From positions 60,938,581-61,002,580 of the forward strand of contig CP141140.1 in NCBI GenBank assembly GCA_035235625.1: a stretch of DNA of 64,000 nucleotides, written 5' to 3'. This DNA comes from Saururus chinensis. Its lineage: Eukaryota > Streptophyta > Magnoliopsida > Piperales > Saururaceae. Position numbers and translations under genes: made by a program. Numbering within the stretch: position 1 is the stretch's first letter; the number at the start of each line of letters is the position of its first letter. Of the stretch, positions 23,301-35,139 are shown piece by piece. The notes under the pieces are model-generated. The model ran no database searches, was not told the origin of the DNA, and saw only the letters and a list, made by a program, of their open reading frames with translations.

Positions 23301-23636
23301 GCTATATGCCATGCTAGGTGCCTATATGCCATGCTATGTGCCTATATACTATGCTATGTGCCTATATACTATGCTATGTACCTATATACTATGCTATGTA
23401 CCTATATGTCATGCTATGTGCCTATATACTATGCTAGGTGCCTATATGTCATGCTAGGTGCCTATATACTATGCTATGTGCCTATATGCCATGCTATGTA
23501 CCTATATACTATGCTATGTACCTATATGCCATGCTAGGTGCCTATATGTCATGCTATGTGCCTATATACTATGCTATGTGCCTATATGTCATGCTATGTG
23601 CCTATGTACTATGCTACGTACCTAGATGCCATGATG
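23301..23636 (+). repeat. 20-bp minisatellite, about 17 units
   Basis: The unit is CCTATATACTATGCTATGTG with variants (GCC or GTC for ACT, GGTG or TGTA endings). The phase is kept exactly for over 300 bp. There are no stop codons in some frames, which gives spurious Tyr/Cys-rich ORFs. There are no spacers, so this is not a CRISPR array. Confidence 0.95.
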
Positions 23637-25499
23637 TATACTTACATGATGTGTGTGGTCTCGCTCTAGGGTGGAGCAAGACGTGTAATTTGTGTTCTCG
23701 GTCTCGGCTCAGTGATAGAGCGAGATATGTGTATGAGATTTTGATCCCGCTCTGTGGTAGAGCGAGATGTACGATTCCATTAATTTATTAACTTCCGCTT
23801 GACTCCGATATATGATGAGTGTTTGTATACTCCGATTAAATATTCGGAGATATGTATTTTATATGTATAATTTTGTGATATTTGTAGTATGTAGTAGCCA
23901 TTAGGCAGAACTACGTTCGGATCCGATCGTATTAGGATAATATCCAATATGTACGTAGGCAACCAACGGCAAGGCAACGTTGGCCCGATCCAAATCATTA
24001 TAATAATATGTTTTATCTTGTTTTACATGCGACGAACTATGAAGCTTCGTCGTGTGTACGTGTTTGTTACAACCTAAGTCTACGTACGAGGAAGCCTTAA
24101 AGCTCCGTAGTGCGTAGACGAACATTGTACCTCTCGCACTCAGACGATGATTCCTGGCTCAAGGAAAGAGAAAATTTCCTATTAGTGATTTGTGGGCCCG
24201 GCTCGGGTCGGGTCGTTACACGCCCAGCCCTCTGCTGTAGTGGGGGCGGTAGCGCCAGAGGCCAAAAGGCCTCTAGCCGGTCACGGGGAAGACGACCCCG
24301 TGGGTCGTCTGTACTCCTCGGATCGGGTCGGCTAACCCGACCCGGTTCGGTCCTACTCCTTAAAAAAAATTACACTCTAACCTTGAACTTGGTCTGGTTC
24401 AATGAGATAGAGTTGTCAGAAAATTTTGGAAAAATTATAAATGACTAGTAATGTATGTTGAGTGCTCCGACTAAGTTGCAGACTGGGGAAAAATCCCAAA
24501 GTCTCTAAAATGACCAATGTACCCTTGTAAGTTGACGCGTAGTATAATAATTAATAATTAGACTTTGGGGCACCGGTTGAGGGGCCTATGAGTGGATTTA
24601 GAAATTAAGAAAAATCTCAGTGATAGTTTAATATATATCTTAAATTTGGACTAAGCCACAAGTTAGAGGAAAATCCTAATGAGTAGATATTTGATTATTT
24701 TACCCCTAAGGTTAAGGTGGGACAATTAATTTAACCGGATTCGGTTCAAGGGGTTTACGACCCTGTTAAGTGGAAAGAAAATTGCCTCGGCTTCATAACA
24801 TCAAGATGTAACCATGGGATTAATTTTGGACCCATCAAGATTTAGAAAGGCCCCAAATAAAAAGACAAAAATACCCTTATGTGTAGACCGGCCCGCATTT
24901 GTGTGAATGAAATTAACGGGTCAAAGTGATACAGAAACCTTTTGAGAGGTTAATGACTTGACCGAGAGTAGAGAGGACCTTATTCAATATTGGATAATTA
25001 CTTTAATGCCCTTATGCGCATTATGAACTATTTTTATAAAAGCTTTATCAGCTAACCCGAGGGTTAGGCACATGAGTTTGAACAATCTAACATCTTTATT
25101 GAATGTGGTTATTGATATTATGATCGACTTAGACCTGTGTGATTCTGATTGTTTATGTTGATTATTGTTAGTCTTTTAGCCTTGATTTGATTTGTTATCA
25201 TGTGAATGTTGCTAGTAGTTACTTCAACCTGATTCGTTATGTTAGTTTGTTGATTTGATTGGTTTGTTTCAACCTCAATCAAATTCATGGTTGTGTGGAT
25301 TTGATTAGTTTATCTGAGCATCAAATCTGATTCATAGTCTTGTCGATAGGCTTACATGTCTCAGTCCAAAATCAGTATGTTAACTTGCTAATTGTGTAAG
25401 TTTGTTGCATGCATGATATGTTGTGAATAGTTTTTAATCCCTTTGCCTTATGTGGATGCATTGTATCACATGCTGAGTCAAAGTTTAAGCTCACGGTAA

Positions 25500-25905
25500 T
25501 AGTTATGACGGATTGTTAGGCCTTCGTGGCCTCGGCACCTTTGGGACGATGGATCCTTGAAAATGCGCAAACTAGGTTTTTGAACATCATGGAAGGCTTA
25601 TTTACCTCTAGCCAGTGTGTCCATGAACACATCTGGTACCTACATCTCTAGGTTCATGGCTGATCCGAGTGGATCTCTAGAGATGCTAGAATTTCTGATA
25701 ATAGCCATGACGGTAATCTTTCAAACCTTCATGGTCTCCGCTCCTTTGGGACGATAGATCTCTGCAAATGCACAAACTAGGTTTTTTAGCATCATGGAAG
25801 GCTCATCTACCTTCGGCCAGTGTGTCCATGAGCACATAGTACCTACATCTCTAGGCCCATGGCTGATCTAAGTGGATCTCTAGAGATGCTATGATTTTTG
25901 TTAGT
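25500..25905 (+). repeat. Two ~200-bp tandem units
   Basis: Sequence with CTTTGGGACGATGGATC, GCGCAAACTAGGTTTTT, CCAGTGTGTCCATGA and GTGGATCTCTAGAGATGCTA is present twice, starting near 25505 and 25708. The units differ by point changes and small indels. They lie in the 3' half of the outer LTR-like sequence. Confidence 0.8.
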
Positions 25906-26857
25906 ATATAATTACTCCTTTGAGAGGGAGTCGGTATTTTCAGGTAATAATTAATGCATTATTTTCTGAACGGTGTCCATTGATTTGTGCATTGTGTTGG
26001 TCTTCATTGGTTAAAGGTCAGCCTATGTTTCTGAGTTATGTTATATTCAGTACTTTGTATATTACTTTACATGTGTCACTGTATATTGATGTTCTGCATG
26101 TTGGAGTCCTATGTATGGAGATTTCTCGATGGGCGAGTTATCTATGAGTAAATACAAATTTGTTAATATTAATTATTGAACAAGGGTTGTAAGATAATTA
26201 ATAACATTATTTGATATTACTTGTTAGACAAGTGGAACAATTAAAAGACTTGCATAAAATATAGGTTTCTTTAAAATACTTAAGCATTGCATGTGTGATG
26301 TTATGCTTCTTAGTATAGTGTAGTTTTAGGCAGAACTACAGATCCGATCTTGTTGGAAATATTGGATATGTTGTCTGATGAGTACGTAGATAACTAACAT
26401 CGGGTGATATTGGCCCGATCCGAAAAATATTAATAAAACCTTTTGTCTTTTTGAAACTTTTATCCTGAAGGTAGAGAAGTTCCATTGTTGTTGTTGTGGT
26501 TGTTGTGGTTTGGTTGGTTGTAGATTTTCCAAGCGACGACAAGTGAAACCAAGAGGCGAAGACAAGATAAAGTCTCTCATTTCTACAATTATGGTACGTA
26601 ATGTATCTTTAGTATTAGAGTTAACTTGTTATTTACTTTTAGATAGATGACAAACTTGTACTTAGATGGATTAACTATTTTTATTTAATTTTAAAATGTG
26701 TAATAATATCATATGATTTGATATCAATATTTGTGAATCCCAATTATCATGACCTAAATATTTAATCGAATAATTTATTTTATATTTAAGAAAAAAAATT
26801 TGTGACTACCGTTTATGCTATTTTAAAAAAAGACTTTTAAAAATTCAAGTCGTGACA

Positions 26858-29688
26858 TATATACACTATTAATCTTAAATATTAACGACTCTTATGCAAA
26901 ACTTAAACTTAGGAGTAAGAAAAACTCATCGTTGGGTTGAGGGTGCCGAACAAGTCCTGATTGAAACTGAACCAACCATCAACTGGGTCGGTGGCCCGGG
27001 CGGTTTCTGAAAGCTTTATGACGCCCAGGCACCCGAGCGACATTGAAAAACATGGGCCACATCCATATTCTCATCATCCATTCCTCTTCCATCACCATTC
27101 CTCGTGAAAAACCATTGACATTTATCAACGAAACGGGATTGCCACTTCACTTCCTACGCCCGCTTACCCACGCGATGATCATCAACCGTTAATCCTTGGA
27201 TCCTCGTTTCTAAAAGATGGCTGCGATCGCTTCGATGAACAGCCCGTGGGGCATCTCGTGGGTAAGAGCTCGTGTGGACTATGGATTTTGCAACAATCAT
27301 TTCCACTAACAAACAACAAGCCCACACACCATCAAAGCGGGTCCCACAACTAGATGATAAGTCCCCCACTACTCCCAACTAGATTAACTAAATTACGCAA
27401 CTGCCCCCCTTTCTGTGACAAAATTACGCCACTACGATTCTGGCGTTTTTTAAGTTCCCGCGAGATGTGTAAGTTTTAACACTCTAATTTTCAATGAGCC
27501 GAGCATAATAAATGAATATAAATTATTTGTTTTTAAAATTAATAATATATATTTATATTAATATATATTAACATATATATTGTCAATTTTAAAAATAAAT
27601 AATTTACATAAATTTTTTATGTTTAGCTCATGTAGAAAACATGTAGAAAGAATTTTTAATGTTTTTTATTAATTATAAATTTAGAGTAAAATTATTAGGA
27701 GTATCAACATATATTAAAATTAATATTTATATATATTACTAATATGTACCCATAAATAAATGGCTCTTTTAAAACCTTGGGCTCATAATGTCCGAGCTCA
27801 CGGTAACATGTTTGAGCCAAGCCATATAATTTTTTAATTTTAATTATTGTTAAAAGATTGTAATTATATATTCCAAATGATTAAGGCAACTGAGATACTG
27901 GCCCCTATTTAAGCCGTATGTGCGACTCCCTCCCTCCTCTCAAGTTGGTAGAAGACGACGGGCCACGGCCACCAGCAGGGAGTCCATGTGCTCGGAGTAG
28001 AGAGGGGTGGAGTTCAGCGCTGTGGGAGCAAATTCGTGGACGCCGTAGTGAGGTAGGATGAGATTTGATTTGATTTAATTGTTCATAGATTTGTCTGGTT
28101 GAAAGCTTCTGTATGAACTCTGTTCTAATTTTGTGAGCTCTTTTGATTGTAAGAGTGGGAGATAACGATTAAAATGTGCTGGGACTGGGAGTGATGTAAT
28201 CAAGTTCTGGGAAGATGAGATGAGATGAGAAGTTTTGTTGGGAGAAGTCATAGTTTTAGTCTTCCTGCTACCGACCTCGAAATTGCTGAACCTACAAAGT
28301 TTCAGTAAACAGAGAGTTTAGTGTGGGCGTGGGTAGAGCCTGCTGTCACCGGAATATCTTCCGACGGTTCAAACGACACCAGGGGTAGGCTTCCTCTGGT
28401 GGTCGCTGGAAGCTTTGCCTGCCCGCAGGCTACCGATCGGCTCTGCCTGCGAGCGGGAATAGATCAGAGAGATCTCGTTTCTGGAAGAGAAACAGGGCCG
28501 CCCGCCGCCGTCAAGACAACTCTCACTGGCCTTTCCAGCGTCGGACAGGGGCCACCGGTATCGGCCGTGGCCGTTGGTGGTTCCATCCGCCGGACCCTGG
28601 CCCGGTTGCCCGCCACGAGACTGAATTCCCTCCTCCGCTCGCGTCGAGAGGAAGATGACGACTGTAGACCGGACCGGGTCCGGTTCAAAAATTGTTTTAA
28701 TTCGGTTCAACCCGCACATGAACAAAGGCATCCCTCGCCCACTTGCATTTTCAAAAAATCGAAAAAAGCCATAATTTATCTAATTAAATTTCCAATCTTT
28801 TCACTGGGATTACACCAAAAATAGATAATTACATCTGTGCTAAAATTACATTTTTAGCCTAACTATTTGATTGAGCCATTTTAATAAGTGCTTTGTTTGA
28901 AACTAAGAATCGGATAACGATTGCCATAATTGATTGACGTGAACTTCCAATGTCTTCTAGCACTTTGAGAAAAAGTTGCATCTGTCAATCGTATACTTCT
29001 CTAAAAGTCTCGGTGGTAGTGAACAATAAACTCTCTGTGAATGCTTTATTTAATTATAGTACAATGATTTATTGTGGTGCTTCTTTATGTGTTAATTATA
29101 CCCTATTAATTATGCTAGGTCATGACCGTGATTTTGGACACTTTGACGCGAAGAACATCTACAAACCTAAACTATAGGCTTAGCGCATGTATTTAGTTAT
29201 TTGAGCATTATAAAAGGCTCATTTACCTCCGACTTTATTTTTATAAACAAGATGATTGTTTTTAGGAACTATGATAGTTTGCGTCGCGAGGGACCTTAGA
29301 GGCTTGGGACATTGCTTTTATATCTATAGTAGTTTTACTCCTCGTGTCGTGGAGTCCGTGATTTTAGTATGTATGTAAATGTATTGATGATATATTTGAT
29401 TCTTGTATTTGTTTAATTACTTTTTTATTATGATTATTTTAGGATTTAGTAATTGCATGAGTCATAATAATGGTTGATTGTTCAAAGATTTATAAATTTG
29501 GCTGTATTTAAAATTAATATGAAGTACGTAATTTCTACTTTGTTTAATTGAATACTAGGTATTTTAAGAGGAAAGTTAGTTTGAACATAAGCTCACACTT
29601 ATTAGCATGAGCCCGGGTGTCTCAATCTATGGGATCTTGATCTGACAACATAATGAAACATACAATAATTCAAACCGGCTCGTGCTTA
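26858..29688. other. Intergenic region with GC-rich patches; no recognised gene
   Basis: The region 27060-27420 is moderately GC-rich with a 74-codon minus-strand frame. At 27900-28050 there is a leader-like sequence after CTATTTAAGCC. At 28320-28700 a GC-rich block is open for 167 codons on plus (28321-28824) and 120 codons on minus (28369-28731). Neither translation resembles a known family, and overlapping openness on both strands is typical of GC-rich non-coding DNA. It may hold a decayed gene or an unannotated non-coding transcript. Confidence 0.35.
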
Positions 29689-30262
29689 GGGGTTATTTGG
29701 ATGTGAATTTTTTGTAAGATTTTATTAATTTTATTTTAATTTTGACCTAAATTATCCGAATCATATTTATGTGCAAACGGTGGACAAAATTTTAAATTTT
29801 GTCTAAAAGTTGATTTTAAGCTATTTTGAGTTACAATTGACTGGAATTACTGAATCACCTCGTGAGGTGATTCTACGATTCTAGCTCCTAACCCATGTAT
29901 TTAAATTATAGATTTCTTTATTTTTTAACAATTACCTTTTATATTGATTTGAATCTAAAAAAATATACCATAAATAAGTAGGTATATTTTAAAATTTTAA
30001 AATTGTCTACTCTTATGGGATATTGTTTGATAGAGCTTGAATTTATAAGTGCAATAGTACAAAAAATGTGCACATTCAGGTTTGAGAGAGAGTGTTATAT
30101 TAGTTTAAAGTTTTAAAAATAGGTTCGATATGATATTTAAACTTATTCTTAATTTTTTTATTATCAACCATAATTCATATTTGTTAATAAAATTATAAAA
30201 TTAATTTCAAAAATTTTTATTTTTATTTTTTTTAAAAATCCAAACACTAAAACAAGAGCCCC
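29689..30262. mobile_element. Tourist/Harbinger-like MITE, 574 bp, TSD TTA
   Basis: GGGGTTATTTGGATGTGAAT at the left end and, read inward from the right, GGGGCTCTTGTTTTAGTG...TTTGGAT, are imperfect inverted ends. They are flanked by TTA on both sides (29686-29688 and 30263-30265). The interior is AT-rich and non-coding. Confidence 0.5.
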
Positions 30263-30529
30263 TTAAGCTCATGCAAATCGAACTTATCTTAAATTACTCA
30301 GCCACCCCACATTGTGCAAGTATTTCAGTACAAGTAGTGAGGATGGCTTCAATTAGTTGCAGTTACATTTTTATTTTAAGAACAAAAATTATTCTCGTAT
30401 GTTGGAATCAAATTATGGATATAGTGGTTTAATGATATTTAATAAGGCCGACTGTGTGCTAGGAAGATAAATTAGTATGGAATCTTTTTATTGTTATTTT
30501 GTTCTTACTTAGGAATATTTTGATAATTA

Positions 30530-30675
30530 TATATACCTATGTGAACCCGGGCTCTATGGGCCGTCCGACGGCTCATAATATTTATAGGTTTTATGAGTAT
30601 TATAAACCCATGAATATTATAAGCCATCGGATATAAATTTGATGGCCTATAGAGCTCGGGCTCATATAGGTATAT
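30530..30675. mobile_element. Foldback MITE, ~146 bp, just upstream of RING-CH gene
   Basis: A near-perfect large palindrome. The left arm, ATATACCTATGTGAACCCGG then GCTCTATGGGCCGTC, is mirrored by the right arm, which reads inward as ATATACCTATATGAGCCCGA then GCTCTATAGGCC. Arms of about 60 bp enclose a short loop. A partial third copy (GAGCCCGGGCTCATATAAAC) follows at about 30677-30700. It sits a few tens of bases upstream of the likely leader exon of the RING-CH gene. Confidence 0.65.
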
Positions 30676-30739
30676 ATGAGCCCGGGCTCATATAAACGGG
30701 GCTCTATATATATTTATATTATAAATATAAAAAATGTTT

Positions 30740-31094
30740 AACGAGAACGAGTAACGTTCCGGGTACGCTTGTTTGCAGTACGCCGAGACGGGTCCATACG
30801 ACGCCTGCGGTAGAGGCAGCTGAGAAGTCGGCGGGCATGCCGGTTGTACCGCCTCCATTTTAAGGGTGAATTTAAAGAGCCGGGGAGTGGAAAGGGTGGT
30901 GTGGTTGCTGCTTTCATCACGTTTTCATTCTATCAACATATAAACGGGTTTAAAAGCCATGTCTCAGACATGGGTCTTAGTCATCATCTCGTAATTTTTG
31001 GCTATTCAGTTCCTGGCGGCCTTATTCTGGAGCTGGGTTCTGCAGTATTTGAAGGTGGAAGGTGGTTCGTTTCGTAGATTTGGTGGTGTAAGAG
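30740..31094 (+). other. Putative 5' leader exon of the RING-CH gene
   Basis: GC content rises abruptly at about 30740. A plausible donor, AGAG|GTAATT, lies at 31094/31095 and a plausible acceptor, TTCCAG|GATACG, at 31848/31849 just before the start codon. The most economical reading is a non-coding first exon and a ~750-nt leader intron, common in plant genes. The transcription start was not determined. Confidence 0.35.
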
Positions 31095-31875
31095 GTAATT
31101 TTCTTGAGGTTATGGCATGCTTTGTTTTGTTCTTGTTTGAGCTTCTGTTAGCAGCTTGAGTTGCAGAGAGAACTTTCGAGAAGGATAGTGTTGGAGTGTT
31201 GTTGCTTAGTTAGTAAGAATTTGGGGTGCTCTTATTTGGCTTTTTGATGTGCTGGGTAAGTGTTGAGATTGAGAAAGATGCCGTAGTTTTGTGGAAGTTG
31301 GCGGGTTTATTTTAATGGGAGAAAGGCGGCGAGTGTGTGTATTTCTGTGGGCTGGCAATTGGAGTGGTGTTCTGAGGAATAGGGTGTTGCGAGAATATCC
31401 TATACGGATAAAGTTTTTTTCCGTGATTAGTTGGATGTTGTAGCGGATCTATGTCTACAGATCATGTGAGAAAAAGAAAGAGATAACTACTGAGTATTAA
31501 TTTCTTCAATTTTTTCGAAATTTAGGCCCTGAAAAATTCTTTGATGGAAAATAATCTTGATTAAGAATTTCCTCTGTTGTTCGGTTTCCTTCAATTATTG
31601 CAAGTAATTGTTCTTTGGTGTAGTCTACATTTTTGTTCAGATGGTTCTGCGAAATGGGCTTTTGAGGATAACATTCGAAGCAATCGTATTGACAGCTTAA
31701 AGTTTCTAGAACTTGTTGACTGCTGACGGAGTATAATTTCAAACCGGATATCATTAGCACTTGTGCATAGATGGAATGTTCAATGAGCGAATGTTTATGC
31801 ATTTTTGTAATTTTAGTTGGTATAACTTTTTGAGTGTTGCATTTCCAGGATACGCTATTAACGTACAAGTTCCAA

Positions 31876-34800
31876 ATGACTGACATGGGAGAAGAGCTTT
31901 TATCTAAAAGTCATGCAGATGGTGCTCATAATAGATCCCTTGTACGTCCAAATCAGGTGGTACTTTTGGGTTCCTTTTCTGTATTTCTTTTGAATCGCCA
32001 GGAATTGATTTGTATTGTTTTAAAGTGGAAACTACTTTTAGTAATTTGTTGTATCCGAAAATACATTTGATTTTATCAAACACACGCAAACCATATGAAA
32101 GTCAAAATCTCTGTCAAATTTGTAGTGTATGATTGGAACACTTAATAAATTTGGTAGAACACATGTGAACTTCACTTTGTTTTGTTCAAGTTTAATGACG
32201 TGAGATGGCATCAAAAGTTTGTGTCCCTGATATCAGACATTTTTTTGTTCATTTGATAGAATGTTAATTGGAAATACAACAGACATGAAGATCATTTATT
32301 ACTTTCTAGAATACATTTTCTTTATGAGTCTGGACACTTTAAATATGTTGAGTCATACCACAGGTTTACACATTATAAACAAACTTCAAAAAAAAATCAT
32401 CTGATTTGTGGTGTTATATCTATATATTTATTTGTGTGCGAATATTATAGGTTGATAGCTGAGTTTATGTTGTTGTGATCTGATAATTGTTTGCTTTTAT
32501 TTTACTTAATTGGAAGCTGAGGTGGGGCTCAATACATATACTTTCATTAAATACTAGCAAAGATGCATATGCGCTGTGTGAATGAAAAACAATCATCTTT
32601 CTCTAAAAAAATATTTAAAAGTAATTAATAGATTTATATGTAATTATTTGATATGTAACCCTCAATTGGTGTGGTAAAGACTCAGTATTCAGTAGATTTT
32701 CTAGGGCCATCAGTTATTCTTTCCTTATCTAGCAGCAAGGAGCATTGAAGAGCAGGGTTCGCTGGCTTGCTGGTCGTTATCTAGTGCTATGGAACTTATC
32801 TCATTTAACAAAAATGAAGAATTCAATTCAGCATGGACTTTATCTATTAGCTTATGCTGGAAAATTTAATTGTGTGTCATTGAGGGCAAATATTCATTTG
32901 TTTATTGTCAACTGCTATGGTAATGAGCTGGCCTTCGCTGATCTTGCAGGTTGAGGATCTAAATGGAATTACTGAAGAAGAAGCTCCTAATCACCATAGG
33001 AGACGGCCTAACCTCTTCTTAGAGATACCATCAAGGACTTTGGAGAATTCCCCTTCAAGCTTTGTGAGGATAAACATGCCACCCTCACCTGGTCCCAATT
33101 CCATGAAGACGAATGGACCACCAATTCGCAGTCCAATTAACTCATCTCCACTCCCACTCTCAGCAAAAGGGAAACCATCTCTTAAAAATTTTATCTCACG
33201 GGTAAGCTTTAAATTGAGGGGCCAAACTTCTGATATCGAGAAGGGTGCTATTCTGGCTCTGGGGCCATCACCAGGAGGATTACATGAAAGATCTCCAATA
33301 TTGAGGTCATTATCTTTTAAGAAGATATTTAGCCCTACAATGAAGAGAACATCCTCACTACCAGTAACTCCAATTGCACACTCCAACCCTGAGTCTGTTC
33401 GAGGAAGTACTGCAGCTGATCAAAATATTTCTCCTGTATGTCTTTTATATCTTGTATTCTTGTGGATGCTTATATACTTCGATATATTCTCATAGTTTCT
33501 TCTTGATCAGCAGAAAAAACATGTCCAACGGCAGATCCATCGTTCACTTTCAGTGCCTGACATGCAAAGTAAGACCCTCAGGAGAATGGATTCTGTAGGT
33601 GGTGTGTTTCGTGTGATTCCATCAACCCCACGAGTAATTGAGGGAAGTGGGGCCTCATCTAACACTACCCCTGTATCTGATGATGGTAAATATCCTATTA
33701 CGTTAATTAGATTTGTATTTTAATCCACTTGTTTGGAGGAAATAATTCCGTTATTAGGGTTGACTATTGGCCTTCCCACAATGTGTGCTGCACAGTTTCT
33801 GATAGCTAACTTACGTCTTTTCTAGTGCTTTTGGTTCAGAAAATAATGAGGATGGTGAAGATATTCCTGAAGAAGAAGCTGTTTGTAGAATTTGTTTAAT
33901 TGAATTAGCTGAAGGGGGTGACACTCTTAAAATGGAATGTAGCTGCAAGGGAGAATTAGCACTGGCTCATCAAGAATGTGCAGTTAAATGGTTTAGCATC
34001 AAAGGTAATAAAACTTGTGATGTTTGCAAGGAAGAGGTAAGAAACCTGCCAGTGACGCTATTAAGAATACAAAGTGTTCAGAGAGCTAATGTACAAGTAG
34101 GAAATGGAGCTCGGACATCAGCTTATCATCGCTATAGGTAGCAACTGATATTACTGTTGTAAAGTTGTTGTTTATGAGTTCTAATTTACCTATTTACTTG
34201 CTATTTCTTGTATTGATTTAAATGCAGATTCCTAAATATTTGCATTTTGGACAATCGAATGACATGATCATTCATTTGGCAGGGTTTGGCAGGATGTCCC
34301 AGTTCTTGTCATTATTGGCATGCTTGCATACTTTTGTTTTCTTGAACAACTTCTGGTAAGACTGTATTTACTGCTTCCTTAGTTTGTAGCTATATAGCGT
34401 ACACGGGATCCATATTGAAGATTTTGAATTTATTGGAGGTGTCGGATATGCGTGCTGGTGCTATTGCCATAGCATTGCCATTTTCCTGTGTACTGGGTCT
34501 CCTGGCGTCAATGACATCATCTACTATGGGTAAGCAATCTCATTATTCTGATTATTACCGTCATGACATGTTAGGTGCAAAGTTCAACCCCAAATCCTTT
34601 CTGTAGAGAACTCACTGATGACATGTTTTTTAAGATCATAGGGGCATCTGAAGTTACTTTTTAACACATCAAACCTTTTGGCTTGTTGACAAGAGCCCTA
34701 CGAGAGAGGGATATACCATAGCACATAGAATATGGCATATTTGGTGTTGATGATGCTCGTGCATTCTGTTTTGCAGTGATGAAGAAGTACGTTTGGGTTT

Positions 34801-35139
34801 ATGCATGTGTGCAATTTGTTCTGGTAGTTCTATTCGCTCACCTGTTCTACACTTTTGTAAGTAGCTAATTTTGTCTTTTAAGATTCGACTCACCGGTTCA
34901 ATATTATAGAACTGATGTCGGGTTGACAAACTATGTTGCAGCTTGAGGTCCAACCTGTCCTCTCTGTCCTCCTCGCAACATTCGCCGGGTTTGGGGTTAC
35001 AATGTGCGGCAAGTGTGTGCTGGTTGAACTACTAAAATGGAGGAGCAGATGGCTCGCCTGGTCAGAAGGGCCACATGTTTCGAGGGAAAGACGTCCTCCG
35101 CCTATGTCATTGGAAACTCCACAACCTCTCCAGACTTGA
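31876..35139 (+). CDS. RING-CH (RINGv/MARCH-type) membrane E3 ubiquitin ligase-like protein
   Basis: Eight coding exons join in phase to 493 aa: 31876-31956, 32950-33435, 33511-33685, 33840-34137, 34283-34355, 34439-34529, 34777-34856, 34942-35139. Residues 28-247 are Ser/Pro-rich and probably disordered. A complete C4HC3 RING-CH finger lies at 263-310 (C263, C266, C281, C283, H291, C294, C307, C310), including the plant-typical EEEAVCRIC and [19 protein letters not shown]. The C-terminal third has about four hydrophobic segments (starting [62 protein letters not shown]). By family knowledge it would recruit an E2 and ubiquitinate membrane proteins in the endomembrane system; substrates are unknown. 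The exon 4 acceptor was set after GGTTCAG because only that keeps the frame into the finger. The start ATG is the first in frame after a leader acceptor. Confidence 0.92.

Larger units (their letters stand above)
21883..24220 (+). mobile_element. Solo LTR (family A, copy 2), 2338 bp, TSD CGCCC
   Basis: It starts TGTAACGACCT and ends GGTCGTTACA, flanked by a perfect CGCCC duplication (21878-21882 and 24221-24225). The first ~330 bp and the last ~350 bp align with copy 1 (10700-12883): shared blocks include GGTTACGCTTAACCC, GAAGAACGCGCAAAACG, TATAAATACC and CAACGTTGGCCCGATCC. The middle differs: here there are three ~175-bp tandem units (22456-22980) and a 20-bp minisatellite (23301-23636), with only about three of the hairpin units that are abundant in copy 1. 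It is nested inside the LTR-like sequence 20925-26857, so it is the younger insertion there. Confidence 0.85.
20925..26857 (+). mobile_element. Probable solo LTR (related family), interrupted by a nested solo LTR
   Basis: The sequence starts TGTAACATCCAGG and ends AAGTCGTGACA. Without the nested insertion it is about 3.6 kb. A TATA-like TATAAAA lies at 21314-21320, and near the 3' end (26320-26430) there is a block with GGCAGAACTACAGATCCGAT and TTGGCCCGATCCG that is homologous to the 3' blocks of the family A LTRs. That supports an LTR of a related retrotransposon. I found no 5-bp target duplication (TTTTA versus TATAT). Instead a sequence of about 33 bp (20892-20924) recurs immediately downstream (26862 onward), so the borders may reflect recombination between elements. 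Two ~200-bp tandem copies lie at about 25500-25905. Confidence 0.5.

Noticed and set aside
23301-23636. Possible CRISPR-like or protein-repeat array
   Set aside because: The 20-bp units are directly adjacent without spacers, lie in a plant LTR, and the Tyr/Cys-rich translation shifts frame because 20 is not a multiple of three.
28321-28824. 167-codon plus-strand frame in a GC-rich block
   Set aside because: No recognisable family, the opposite strand is also open, and no splice or promoter context supports a gene.
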